From contig NZ_CALHIQ010000007.1 in the NCBI RefSeq assembly GCF_938030725.1, forward strand, positions 1-8,992: 8,992 nucleotides of DNA, written 5' to 3'. Under the pieces are notes generated by a model. The model did no database searches. It was not told the DNA's origin and saw only the letters and a program-made list of their open reading frames with translations. The translations under genes were made by a program, and so were the position numbers. Source of the DNA: an uncultured Fretibacterium sp. GTDB lineage: Bacteria > Synergistota > Synergistia > Synergistales > Aminobacteriaceae. Shown here piece after piece: positions 1-7,022 of this stretch. Position 1 is the stretch's first letter. Each line of letters opens with the position of its first letter.

Positions 1-1213
1 TGAGCTCCAGGATCTTCAGCACCATCGCCGTGGCCTTCTCCATCACCTGGACGGGGATGAACTCGAAGCGGCCATGGTAGTTGTGACCGCCGGTGAAGAG
101 GTTCGGCGTCAAAAGCCCGCGCCAGGAGAGCGCCGCGCCGTCCGTGCCGCCACGCATGGGGATGATGAAGCTCTTGACGTCCAGCTCCTTCATCGCGTCG
201 AGGGCCAGGTCCACGACCTCCATGCGCTTCGCGAGCTTGTCCGCCATGTTGCGGTACTGGTCGTGCAGGTCGAGCCGAACCCTCTCCGCGCCGTACTTGT
301 CCCGCAGCCAGTTCACGGCCCTCTCCACGAACCGCTTGCGCTCCTCGAACTTCTTCGCGTCGTGGTCCCGAATGATGAAGCGCAGGACGGCCTTTTCCGT
401 CGTGCCCTCGAAGCTCGTGCAGTGGAAGAAGCCCTCGTAGCCCGACGTCGTCGCCGGCGTTTCGCTGGCGGGGAAGAGGGAGAGAAACTCGTGCCCCATC
501 ATGATGGCGTTCAGCATCAGCCCCTTCGCCGTGCCGGGGTGCACCGCCCGCCCCTCGATCGTCACCACGGCCCCCGCCGCGTTGAAGTTCTCGTAGCACA
601 GCTCGCCGATGGGGCCGCCGTCCAGGGTGTAGGCGAAGTCCGCGCCGAACTTCTCGATGTCCAGCCCCTTCGCCAGCTCCCCCACCTCCTCGTCCGGCGT
701 GAAGGCCACCTTCACGTCCCCGTGCTCGAACTCCGGATGCTCCAGGAGCCAATCGACGGCCCCCATGACCTCCGCCATGCCGGCCTTGTTGTCCGCCCCG
801 AGGAGCGTCGTCCCATCCGTCACCACCAGATCCTGCCCCACGTAGTCCTTCATGAAGGGGAAGTCCCGCGGCGACAGGACCACCTTCAGGGCCTCGTTCA
901 GCACGACGTCGCCGCCGTCGTAGCCCTTTACGACGCGGGCCTTGACGTCCTTTCCGGACGCCTCCGTCGCCGTGTCCATGTGGGCGATGAACCCGATGGC
1001 CGGCACTTTCCCCTTCGCGTTGCCCGGCAGCGTGGCGGTCACGTAGGCGTTCGGCGTCAGGGTCACGTCCTTCAGCCCACGGTCCCGCAGCTCCCGCTCC
1101 ATCTCCTTCGCCAGGACCATCTGCCCCGGCGTGCTGGGCACGACCCCGGCGTCCTCCTTCGACTGCGTGTCGTAGGTCACGTACTTCAAAAAGTGTTCAA
1201 GCGTGGAATACAA
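1..1213 (-). CDS. pepT: Peptidase T (tripeptide aminopeptidase), C-terminus cut by window edge
   Basis: Cytoplasmic zinc aminopeptidase of the M20 family that releases the N-terminal residue of tripeptides. All 404 visible codons are in frame. The family's two-metal site is complete: His78 and Asp80 (in AHMDT), Asp141 (in GADNKAG), Glu175-Glu176 (in TPDEEVG), Asp198 (in TLDGG) and His380 (in NYHG). These lie at, or one or two residues beyond, the E. coli PepT positions. E. coli PepT is 408 residues and this copy stops at ...KILEL, so only a handful of residues are missing. The start is TTG at 1213, chosen because GGAGGT (1221-1226) sits 7 nt upstream and the N-terminus YSTLEHFLKYV aligns with PepT. 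It follows oppF by 57 nt on the same strand, so it is probably transcribed with the peptide transporter and degrades what that imports. Identity is near certain; tripeptide preference is inferred from the family. Confidence 0.96.
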   Translation of the reverse strand, partial: MYSTLEHFLKYVTYDTQSKEDAGVVPSTPGQMVLAKEMERELRDRGLKDVTLTPNAYVTATLPGNAKGKVPAIGFIAHMDTATEASGKDVKARVVKGYDGGDVVLNEALKVVLSPRDFPFMKDYVGQDLVVTDGTTLLGADNKAGMAEVMGAVDWLLEHPEFEHGDVKVAFTPDEEVGELAKGLDIEKFGADFAYTLDGGPIGELCYENFNAAGAVVTIEGRAVHPGTAKGLMLNAIMMGHEFLSLFPASETPATTSGYEGFFHCTSFEGTTEKAVLRFIIRDHDAKKFEERKRFVERAVNWLRDKYGAERVRLDLHDQYRNMADKLAKRMEVVDLALDAMKELDVKSFIIPMRGGTDGAALSWRGLLTPNLFTGGHNYHGRFEFIPVQVMEKATAMVLKILEL

Positions 1214-1220
1214 GAGAGAA

Positions 1221-1226
1221 ACCTCC
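1221..1226 (-). promoter_or_regulatory. Ribosome binding site of pepT
   Basis: The minus strand reads GGAGGT, 7 nt before the TTG at 1213. No ATG or GTG start is available near the expected PepT N-terminus, so this site decides the start. Confidence 0.85.
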
Positions 1227-1238
1227 TCGATACAGGCT

Positions 1239-1262
1239 GCGGGCCGCGTCGCTGCGGCCCGC
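1239..1262. other. Perfect 9-bp stem-loop in the oppF-pepT gap
   Basis: GCGGGCCGC and GCGGCCCGC pair perfectly around a 6-nt loop. In the operon (minus) direction the stem is preceded by AAAACCGAAA and followed by AGCCTGTAT, without a U-run, so it is not a canonical terminator there. It could instead be an mRNA-processing or stability element that separates pepT expression from the transporter genes. On the plus strand it is followed by TTTCGGTTTT, which looks more terminator-like, but no plus-strand gene lies upstream. The structure is certain; its function is not. Confidence 0.6.
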
Positions 1263-1270
1263 TTTCGGTT

Positions 1271-2266
1271 TTAATGGCTTTCGGCCAGTTTTCCGGCGAA
1301 ATGGCAGGCCACGAAGTGCCCCGGCGCGTACTCCGTCAGGGGCGGGGTCCCCTTGGCGCACACGTCCTGGCGGTAGCGGCAGCGCCCCATAAAGCGGCAG
1401 GAGTCCGGCGGTTCGATGGGGCTGGGCACGTCCCCCTCCAGGATGATGCGCTCGCGGTTCACGTCCAGCTTCGCCAGGGGGATCGCGGAGAGCAGCGCCT
1501 GCGTGTAGGGGTGCATGGGGTTCTTGAAGAGCTCGCGGTACTCCGAGAGCTCCGCAATCTGCCCCAGGTACATCACGGCGATGCGGTCCGACACGTGCTT
1601 CACCACGCTCAGGTTGTGCGAGATGAAGACGTAGGTGTAGTTGAACTCCTTCTGCAGCTCGTTCAGCAGGTTCAGCACCTGAGCCTGAATGCAGACGTCG
1701 AGGGCCGACACCGGCTCGTCCAACACGATGAACTCCGGGTTCAGAGCCAGGGAGCGGGCGATGCCGATTCTCTGCCGACGGCCGCCGTCCAGCTCGTGAG
1801 GGTAGCTGTTCTCCAGCCTCTCCGCCAGCCCCACCGTGCTCATCAGCTCGCGGATGCGCTTGCGCATGGCGGCCTTGTCGCTGTAGACGCGGTTCACCAT
1901 CAGCGGCTCCGCGATGAGCTCCCAGACGGAGAGGCGCGGGTTCAGGCAGGAGTAGGGGTCCTGAAAGACGATCTGCACGCGCTTGCGCAGGTCCTTCATC
2001 GTGGCCGCGTCCACCTTCGTCACGTCGATGCAGCTCCCGTCCTCCGGGTTCTGAAGCATGACGCTGCCGGAAGTGCTGTCCAAAAGGCGGATGAGGCAGC
2101 GGCCCAGCGTGGACTTTCCGCAGCCGGACTCCCCCACCAGCCCCAGGGTCTCGCCGCGCTGGATCTCGAAGCTCACGTCGTCCACCGCGTGCAGCATCCC
2201 CCGCTTGGTGCTGAAGTACTTCTTCAGGTGTTCCACCTTGATGTAAGGCTTGTTGTTGTCCGTCAT
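1271..2266 (-). CDS. oppF: Oligopeptide/dipeptide ABC transporter ATPase, OppF/DppF type
   Basis: One of two cytoplasmic ATPases driving peptide import with OppD and the OppBC channel. In the 331-residue product: Walker A GESGCGKS (45-52), Q-loop Gln102 (VFQDPYS), signature 159-163 reading LDGGR in place of LSGGQ, Walker B FIVLDE (179-184), D-loop SALD (187-190), H-loop His217 (ISHN). The C-terminal oligopeptide-transporter extension carries HPYTQALLSAIP and four cysteines spaced C-x5-C-x6-C...C, the pattern that binds a [4Fe-4S] cluster in characterised Dpp ATPases. ATG at 2266 is preferred because GGAGGTG (2273-2279) lies 6 nt upstream; the longer reading from GTG at 2275 would have no spacer. 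From 2266 it is separated from the oppD stop by 5 nt, consistent with translational coupling. The Opp versus Dpp name is not resolved by sequence alone. Confidence 0.95.
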   Translation of the reverse strand: MTDNNKPYIKVEHLKKYFSTKRGMLHAVDDVSFEIQRGETLGLVGESGCGKSTLGRCLIRLLDSTSGSVMLQNPEDGSCIDVTKVDAATMKDLRKRVQIVFQDPYSCLNPRLSVWELIAEPLMVNRVYSDKAAMRKRIRELMSTVGLAERLENSYPHELDGGRRQRIGIARSLALNPEFIVLDEPVSALDVCIQAQVLNLLNELQKEFNYTYVFISHNLSVVKHVSDRIAVMYLGQIAELSEYRELFKNPMHPYTQALLSAIPLAKLDVNRERIILEGDVPSPIEPPDSCRFMGRCRYRQDVCAKGTPPLTEYAPGHFVACHFAGKLAESH

Positions 2267-2271
2267 CGCTC

Positions 2272-3285
2272 TCACCTCCCTGCCGCCTGGCAGCCCATCA
2301 TGCGGGCCCGCACGGGACAGGCCACGAAGTGTCCCGGCTCCAGCTCCTGCATCTCCGGCCGGACCGTGGAACAGCTCTCCTCCGCCATGGAGCAGCGGGG
2401 GTGGAACGTGCAGCCCGCGGGCAGGGCCATGGGGTCCGGCATCAGGCCGGGGATGACGGGCAGCTCGTCGATGTCCTCGTCGATGTCCGGCACGGAGTTG
2501 AAGAGCCCGATGGTGTAAGGGTGCAGCGGGGTCGCGTAGAGCGCGCGCTTGTCCGCGTACTCCACCACGCGGCCCGCGTACATGATGGCCACCTTGTCGC
2601 AGATGTCCGCCACGATGCCTAGGTCGTGGGTGATCAGGATCATGGAGGCGGCGAACTTCTGCTTCAGCTGCTTCATCAGCTCCAGCACCTGGGCCTGAAT
2701 CGTCACGTCGAGCGCCGTCGTGGGCTCGTCCGCGATCAGGAGCGTCGGGTCGCAGGCCAGCGCGATGGCGATGACCACGCGCTGCTTCATGCCCCCCGAA
2801 AACTGGTGCGGGTAGTCGTGCATGCGCTCCCGGCGGATCCCCACCAGCTCCAGCATGTCGCCGGCCTGGGACAGGGCCTCGGCCTCGCTCACCCGGCGGT
2901 GCAGCCGGATCATCTCCGCGATCTGCTTGTCCACCGTCATCACGGGGTTGAGGCTCGTCATGGGGTCCTGGAAGATCATGGCGATCTTCGCGCCGCGGAT
3001 GTGGCGCATCTCGGCCTCGCTCTTGCTCAGCAGGTTCTCACCCTCGAACAGGATCTCGCCGCTCTTGATCCTTCCGGGCGGGTTCGGGATCAGGCGCATG
3101 ATGCCCAGCGCCGTGGTGGTCTTGCCCGCGCCCGTCTCACCCACGAAGCCCAGGGACTCGCCGCGCCCCAGCTGCAGGTTCAGGCCCTCCACCGCGTGGA
3201 CCACGCCGCTGTCCGTCTCGTAGTGGATGGTGAGGTCGCGGACGTCCAGCATGAGGTCCCCGTTCTTGTCGTTCGTCGTTGTCAT
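2272..3285 (-). CDS. oppD: Oligopeptide/dipeptide ABC transporter ATPase, OppD/DppD type
   Basis: Cytoplasmic ATPase partner of OppF. In the 337-residue product: Walker A GETGAGKT (49-56), Q-loop Gln106 (IFQDPMTSLNP), signature FSGGMKQR (162-169), which is usual for OppD/DppD, Walker B LLIADE (182-187), D-loop TALD (190-193), H-loop His220 (ITHDLG). The C-terminal oligopeptide-transporter region has HPYTIGLFNSVP and four cysteines (C-x5-C-x6-C...C) of the kind that hold a [4Fe-4S] cluster in DppD-type proteins. Start is ATG at 3285 with GGAGGTG (3291-3297) 5 nt upstream. It lies 18 nt after oppC and its stop is inside the oppF ribosome binding site. All catalytic motifs look intact. Confidence 0.96.
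   Translation of the reverse strand: MTTTNDKNGDLMLDVRDLTIHYETDSGVVHAVEGLNLQLGRGESLGFVGETGAGKTTTALGIMRLIPNPPGRIKSGEILFEGENLLSKSEAEMRHIRGAKIAMIFQDPMTSLNPVMTVDKQIAEMIRLHRRVSEAEALSQAGDMLELVGIRRERMHDYPHQFSGGMKQRVVIAIALACDPTLLIADEPTTALDVTIQAQVLELMKQLKQKFAASMILITHDLGIVADICDKVAIMYAGRVVEYADKRALYATPLHPYTIGLFNSVPDIDEDIDELPVIPGLMPDPMALPAGCTFHPRCSMAEESCSTVRPEMQELEPGHFVACPVRARMMGCQAAGR
2273..2279 (-). promoter_or_regulatory. Ribosome binding site of oppF, overlapping the oppD stop
   Basis: The minus strand reads GGAGGTG and overlaps the oppD TGA (2272-2274). It is 6 nt from ATG 2266 and directly abuts GTG 2275, which is why ATG 2266 is taken as the start. Confidence 0.8.
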
Positions 3286-3303
3286 AGTTGCACCTCCGCC
3301 CCG

Positions 3304-4203
3304 TCAGCGCTTCAGCTTCGGGTCAAGCGCATCGCGCAGGCCGTCGCCAAGGAAGTTCAGCGCAAGGATTGTGAACATGATCGCCAGGCCGGGGTAGAGC
3401 GTCATGTGGGGGAAGTCGCGGATGTACTGGCGCCCGCCGGACAGCATCGCGCCCCACTCCGGGTTTGGCGGCTGGATGCCCAGCCCGATGAAGGAGAGGC
3501 CAGCGGCGTTCAGGATGGCCGACGCCACGCCCAGGGTGGACTGCACGATGATGGGGGCCATGCTGTTGGGGATGATGTGCTTCAGGATGATGCGCAGGTC
3601 CGGGCTGCCCACGGCCCGCGCGGCTTCGATGAACTCCATGTTGCGGATGGAGAGCACGGAGCCGCGCACGATGCGCGCGTAGGTGGGGACCGCCGAGATG
3701 CCCACGGCGATCATCAGGTTCATCAGGTTCGGCCCCAGCGCCGCCACGATGGCGATGGCCAGGAGAGTCTGGGGGATGGAGAGCAGCACGTCCATGACGC
3801 GCATGATGGCGTTGTCAAGCCTGCCGCCGTAGTAGCCGGAGACGGCGCCCAAAAAGCCCCCCACGACCAGCGCGATGCCCACGGCCACGAATCCGACCTG
3901 AAGGGACACGCGGGCGCCGTAGATCAGGCGGCTCAGGATGTCCCGGCCGAACTCGTCCGTGCCCAGCCAGTGCGCGGAGCTCGGCGTTTCGAACATGTGC
4001 GCCAGGTCCTGCGTCGTGGGATCGTAGGGGGAGATGACCTCGGCGAAGATCGCGCAGAAGACCAGAAGCAGGATGATGGCCAGCCCGAACATGGCCAGGG
4101 GGCTCTTGCTCAGGCGAAAGAGGACCTCCGCCAAGGGGCCGCGATGGACGCGCTTCGTCAGCTCTGGGACGATGTTGCCGTTCGTTTCGCTTTTATCGCT
4201 CAT
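3304..4203 (-). CDS. oppC: Peptide ABC transporter permease, OppC/DppC type
   Basis: Second inner-membrane channel subunit of the peptide importer; 299 residues, normal for the family. A cytoplasmic N-terminus precedes a first membrane helix at about 36-57. The periplasmic loop carries LGTDEFGRDILSRLIYGAR (80-98), the classic DppC/OppC motif. Further hydrophobic segments lie at about 104-122, 140-156, 160-172, 216-236 and 266-285. The EAA coupling loop that contacts the ATPases is around 193-217 (EAARAVGS ... HIIPNSMAP). Start is ATG at 4203; AAGGAGG (4211-4217) lies 7 nt upstream and overlaps the oppB stop, so translation of the two permeases is probably coupled. Substrate range is set mainly by the binding protein and cannot be read here. 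Confidence 0.95.
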   Translation of the reverse strand: MSDKSETNGNIVPELTKRVHRGPLAEVLFRLSKSPLAMFGLAIILLLVFCAIFAEVISPYDPTTQDLAHMFETPSSAHWLGTDEFGRDILSRLIYGARVSLQVGFVAVGIALVVGGFLGAVSGYYGGRLDNAIMRVMDVLLSIPQTLLAIAIVAALGPNLMNLMIAVGISAVPTYARIVRGSVLSIRNMEFIEAARAVGSPDLRIILKHIIPNSMAPIIVQSTLGVASAILNAAGLSFIGLGIQPPNPEWGAMLSGGRQYIRDFPHMTLYPGLAIMFTILALNFLGDGLRDALDPKLKR

Positions 4204-4215
4204 CTCAAGCCCTCC

Positions 4216-5142
4216 TTACACGAGATCCGCCTTGATGCGCGGGTCGATGTAGGCATACAGAAGGTCCACCAGCAGGTTCACGATGCTGAAGGCGATGGCC
4301 ACGAACAGCACGCCGCCCTGCACCATGGGATAGTCGCGCGCCATGATGGCGCGGATCATCAGCTGCCCCACGCCCGGCACGGCAAAGACGGTCTCCGTCA
4401 GGATGGCGCCGGACAGCAGGCTTCCGAACTGAAGCCCGCAGAGCGTCACGACGGGGATCAGCGCGTTGCGCAGCGCGTGTACCCAAATGACCACGGACTC
4501 CTTCTGCCCCTTCGCCCGCGCCGTCCGGATGTAGTCCGCCCGGACGACCTCCAGCATGGAGGAGCGCGTCATGCGCGTGACCATGGAGATGGACTGGGCG
4601 GCCAGTGCCACGGAGGGCAGGATCATGGCCTTGAAGGTGGAGAAGCCCGACGAGGGCAGCCAGCGCAGGTGGACGGAGAACAGCAGGATGAGCAGGAGCC
4701 CAAGCCAGAACACCGGCATGGAGAGCCCCACCATGGCGAAGATCATCGTGATGGTGTCAAACCACGAGTACTGTTTGATCGCCGAGATGATGCCGCAGGG
4801 GATGCCGATGAGGATGGCGATGATCATGGCGAAGGCGGAGAGCTTCAGTGTGTAGGGGAAGGCCGTCAGGAGCTCCTTCATGACGGGGCGCCTTGTGCTG
4901 TAGGAGCGGCCGATGTCCCCATTGATCGCCTTCCAGACGTAATTTCCGAACTGCACCAGGTAGGGGTCGTTCAGCCCCTCCTTGTCCCTGAATTCCTTGA
5001 TGGCCTCGTCCGTCGCCATGTCGCCAAGGACCATGCGCGCGGGGTCGCCCGGCGTCAGGTAGAGCAGGGTGAAGACGCAGAACGCGACCCCCAGGAGGAC
5101 AGGGATAAGGAACAGGACACGGCGAACGATGTATCGCAGCAT
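4216..5142 (-). CDS. oppB: Peptide ABC transporter permease, OppB/DppB type
   Basis: First inner-membrane channel subunit; 308 residues, typical length. The N-terminus MLRYIVRRVLFLIPVLLGV is characteristic, and is followed by LTPGDPA and the periplasmic GDIGRSY. Hydrophobic segments lie at about 9-29, 99-121, 131-156, 170-186, 228-250 and 276-297. The EAA coupling loop is about 203-231 (DYIRTARAKG ... HALRNALIPVV), and VPGVGQL (255-261) is a family hallmark. Start is ATG at 5142; the upstream ribosome binding site is weaker than for the other genes (GGAAGG about 11 nt away) and lies beside the inverted repeat AAGGAT-C-ATCCTT (5145-5157), which might mask it. The 12-nt gap to oppC marks them as co-transcribed. 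Confidence 0.95.
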   Translation of the reverse strand: MLRYIVRRVLFLIPVLLGVAFCVFTLLYLTPGDPARMVLGDMATDEAIKEFRDKEGLNDPYLVQFGNYVWKAINGDIGRSYSTRRPVMKELLTAFPYTLKLSAFAMIIAILIGIPCGIISAIKQYSWFDTITMIFAMVGLSMPVFWLGLLLILLFSVHLRWLPSSGFSTFKAMILPSVALAAQSISMVTRMTRSSMLEVVRADYIRTARAKGQKESVVIWVHALRNALIPVVTLCGLQFGSLLSGAILTETVFAVPGVGQLMIRAIMARDYPMVQGGVLFVAIAFSIVNLLVDLLYAYIDPRIKADLV

Positions 5143-5211
5143 CGAAGGATCATCCTTCCTTTCCTAGAGTTTTAGGGGGATAGTGTGTCGAGGGAAAAAC
5201 GTGAAATTTTT

Positions 5212-5230
5212 GCCCCGGCCGGGCCGGGGC
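5212..5230. other. GC-only stem-loop upstream of oppB
   Basis: The plus strand reads GCCCCGG, loop CCGGG, CCGGGGC: a 7-bp all-GC stem. In operon direction it is followed by AAAAATTTCACGTTTTTC; the T-run starts only 12 nt later, so it is a poor intrinsic terminator by itself. It is the last of three stems between the binding-protein gene and oppB. Confidence 0.55.
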
Positions 5231-5237
5231 GTCAAAG

Positions 5238-5275
5238 AACGGACGGCAGAGAAGTTCCCCTCCCCGCCGTCCGTT
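5238..5275. other. 10-bp perfect stem-loop in the binding protein-oppB gap
   Basis: AACGGACGGC (5238-5247) pairs perfectly with GCCGTCCGTT (5266-5275) across an 18-nt loop. In operon direction TTCTTTGAC follows, only mildly T-rich. It could act as a partial terminator or as a 3' protective structure for the binding-protein mRNA. Confidence 0.6.
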
Positions 5276-5317
5276 GACCTCAGGAGCTCACCCAGGGGGC
5301 CTGTTTCAAGGGCCGCC

Positions 5318-5337
5318 GGCCGCGAACGAACGCGGCC
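5318..5337. other. 7-bp stem-loop just after the binding-protein stop
   Basis: GGCCGCG and CGCGGCC pair around a 6-nt loop, about 30 nt downstream of the binding-protein stop codon in operon direction. No T-run follows. Stem-loops at this place in ABC importer operons often protect the upstream mRNA so that binding protein is made in excess; that role is inferred. Confidence 0.5.
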
Positions 5338-5366
5338 ACGGGCACTCCTTCAGGCGCTTCTTCCCT

Positions 5367-6872
5367 CTAATCCTCGAAGTAGGCCGGAGCGAACCTGTGG
5401 ACCTCGAAGGGGTTGATCTTGAAGCCCTTCACGGCCTTGCGGACGCCCACGACCGCCTCGTCGTTGTGCAGGTAGACCATCGGGCACTGCTCGTTGATGA
5501 AGAGCTGCATGTCCTTGTAGACCTGCTTGCGCTCGTCGCCATCCTGGAGGCTGCGCCCCTTGGCAAGGAGTTCGTCCAGCTCCTTGTTGCTGAAGCCCGT
5601 GTAGTTCGTGCCGGCGCCGGTGGCCAGAAGGCCCGCCACGGCGTAGTTGGGATCGGGAACGGAGAGGCCCCAGCCAAGCAGGAACACGTCGTGCGCCCTC
5701 TGCTGAAGGATGCCGAGGTAGGAACCCCACTCCATCTGCTTGATGTCGGTCTTGATGCCAAGCTCGGCAAGCTGAGACTGAATGATCTGCGCCATGTCCA
5801 CGCGCTCCTTGCGCTCGTTGGTGAGGATCGTGAAGGAGAGCGTTGCGGGGTCGATGCCCGCCTCCTTGAAGAGGGCCTTCGCCTTCTCGACGTCCCGCTC
5901 ATGCACCGGGAGCTCGTCGTTGATCGAGTACTTCGTGGAGGACGGGATCAGGCTGCGGGGGGTCTTGCCGACGCCGCGGAACACGGCCTTCTGGATGCCC
6001 ACCGTGTCAAGAGCGGCGAAGACGGCCTGGCGGAAGCGGACGTCGCTGAAGGGGGCCTTCATGGTGTTGAAGCCCATGTAGGTGGTGGAGGAAAGGGGCA
6101 TGCGCTGCAGGGTCAGCTCGTCATTCCCCTCGACGCGGGAGAGCTCGACCGTGCTGATGGGATAGGAGATGTCCACGGCGCCCGTCTCAAGCTCGATGGT
6201 CCGGTTCGTCGGCTCGGGGATAGCGCGCACGGTCAGCGTCTTGACCTTCGCCTTCTCCCCCCAGTAGTCGTCGAAGCGCTCGAAGGTGTAGTGGTCGCCC
6301 TTGGCCCACTCCTTGAACTTGAAGGCGCCGGTGCCCACGGGCTCTATGCCGTAGTCGTCGCCTGCGGCCTCAACGACCTTCTTGTTGACGATGCTGCCCC
6401 AGCTGTGGGACAGGGAGGCGAAAAAGGGCGTGTTGGCGGTCTTGAGGTGCAGGATCACCGTGTAGTCGTCCACGATCTCGACGTTATCGAGGTCCTGGGA
6501 GTACTCGTGGATCTGAGCCCCACGGGGCGTGTTGGCGCGCTCGAGGGAGAACTTGACGTCCTCGGCCTTCATCTCGTCGCCGTTGTGGAACTTGACGCCC
6601 TTGCGCAGGGTCATCTTGTAGTCCTTGTCCGTCAGGAACTCCCACTTCTCGGCCAGGCAGGGCTGCGGCATGCCGTCGTCGTTCAGGATGACCAGCGTGT
6701 CGTAGATCTGGGCGCAGGCGCGCGAGGTCGGGTAGTCGTTGTGGTTGATGGGGTCCATCGTCGTGGCGTCGTACTGGTCGGCGACGACCAGCTCATCCTT
6801 CGCCGCCAGGGCCGCGCCGCAGAGCGACAGGGCCAGCGCAAAAGCCAGAACTGCAGAAACGAACTTCTTCAA
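5367..6872 (-). CDS. Peptide ABC transporter substrate-binding protein (SBP_bac_5 family)
   Basis: Periplasmic receptor that binds peptides (or a related ligand) and delivers them to OppBC. From TTG 6872 the product is 501 residues, normal for the OppA/DppA family. Signal peptide: KKF, hydrophobic core about 4-20, then ALA-AKDE giving a likely signal-peptidase-I cut after Ala23. Cys18 sits in LSLC, which lacks the small residue before the cysteine needed for a lipobox, so a lipoprotein is unlikely. Family hallmarks are MTLRKGVKFHNGDEM followed by EDVKFSLER, then GTGAFKFKEW, MGFNT and a late WGLSVPDPNY. TTG 6872 is chosen because AAGGAG (6882-6887) is 9 nt upstream and it starts exactly at the signal peptide. 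The frame also opens at TTG 6926, but that adds a non-signal-like stretch. It heads the opp cluster, 224 nt before oppB. Ligand identity is not readable from sequence. Confidence 0.93.
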   Translation of the reverse strand: MKKFVSAVLAFALALSLCGAALAAKDELVVADQYDATTMDPINHNDYPTSRACAQIYDTLVILNDDGMPQPCLAEKWEFLTDKDYKMTLRKGVKFHNGDEMKAEDVKFSLERANTPRGAQIHEYSQDLDNVEIVDDYTVILHLKTANTPFFASLSHSWGSIVNKKVVEAAGDDYGIEPVGTGAFKFKEWAKGDHYTFERFDDYWGEKAKVKTLTVRAIPEPTNRTIELETGAVDISYPISTVELSRVEGNDELTLQRMPLSSTTYMGFNTMKAPFSDVRFRQAVFAALDTVGIQKAVFRGVGKTPRSLIPSSTKYSINDELPVHERDVEKAKALFKEAGIDPATLSFTILTNERKERVDMAQIIQSQLAELGIKTDIKQMEWGSYLGILQQRAHDVFLLGWGLSVPDPNYAVAGLLATGAGTNYTGFSNKELDELLAKGRSLQDGDERKQVYKDMQLFINEQCPMVYLHNDEAVVGVRKAVKGFKINPFEVHRFAPAYFED

Positions 6873-6881
6873 AACTATCCT

Positions 6882-6887
6882 CTCCTT
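6882..6887 (-). promoter_or_regulatory. Ribosome binding site of the binding-protein gene
   Basis: The minus strand reads AAGGAG, 9 nt before TTG 6872. It supports the start immediately before the signal peptide instead of an upstream TTG at 6926. Confidence 0.75.
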
Positions 6888-6911
6888 ACGGAAGATATCC
6901 CCCTCCTGACA

Positions 6912-6942
6912 GGGGGGAACTCCCAAGGGGCGGACACCCCCC
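6912..6942. other. G6/C6 hairpin in the binding-protein leader
   Basis: Six G's (6912-6917) face six C's (6937-6942) across 19 nt. In the operon transcript it lies in the untranslated leader, about 25 nt before the ribosome binding site. Read on the plus strand it is followed by GGTTGTTTTATTATTTT, which resembles an intrinsic terminator that would stop antisense transcription. Which direction matters, if any, is undecided. Confidence 0.45.
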
Positions 6943-6954
6943 GGTTGTTTTATT

Positions 6955-6963
6955 ATTTTACCA
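6955..6963 (-). promoter_or_regulatory. Candidate proximal extended -10 for the opp operon
   Basis: The minus strand reads TGGTAAAAT, an extended -10 (TGn plus TAAAAT, 5 of 6 to consensus) in an otherwise GC-rich stretch. The -35 position (GGCCGG) does not match. It would give a leader of about 75 nt that includes the G6/C6 hairpin. Weak evidence. Confidence 0.3.
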
Positions 6964-7022
6964 TCCGCGCCGCCGCACCGGCCTGTCGCACACAGAAGCA
7001 GCGTCTCCTGCGTGGCGGGCCG

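Noticed and set aside
2267..2275. GTG 2275 as oppF start, overlapping the oppD stop
   Set aside because: The ribosome binding site directly abuts it with no spacer, while ATG 2266 has normal spacing and starts at MTDNNKPYIKVEHL.
74..2518. Long plus-strand open frame (814 codons) opposite pepT, oppF and oppD
   Set aside because: It is antisense to three genes with intact catalytic motifs. Its product is rich in Arg, His, Val, Leu and Gln with no domain, a by-product of GC-rich codon use.
2626..5175. Long plus-strand open frame (849 codons) opposite oppD, oppC and oppB
   Set aside because: Antisense shadow of three well-recognised transporter genes; composition is biased (His, Asp, Gln, Arg) and no fold is suggested.
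5186..5191. TCGACA on the minus strand as -35 of an internal oppB promoter
   Set aside because: At 17-bp spacing the -10 would be TCTAGG, only 3 of 6; too weak to call.
6873..6926. Longer binding-protein start at TTG 6926
   Set aside because: It would put 18 charged or polar residues before the signal peptide, and AAGGAG is positioned for TTG 6872.
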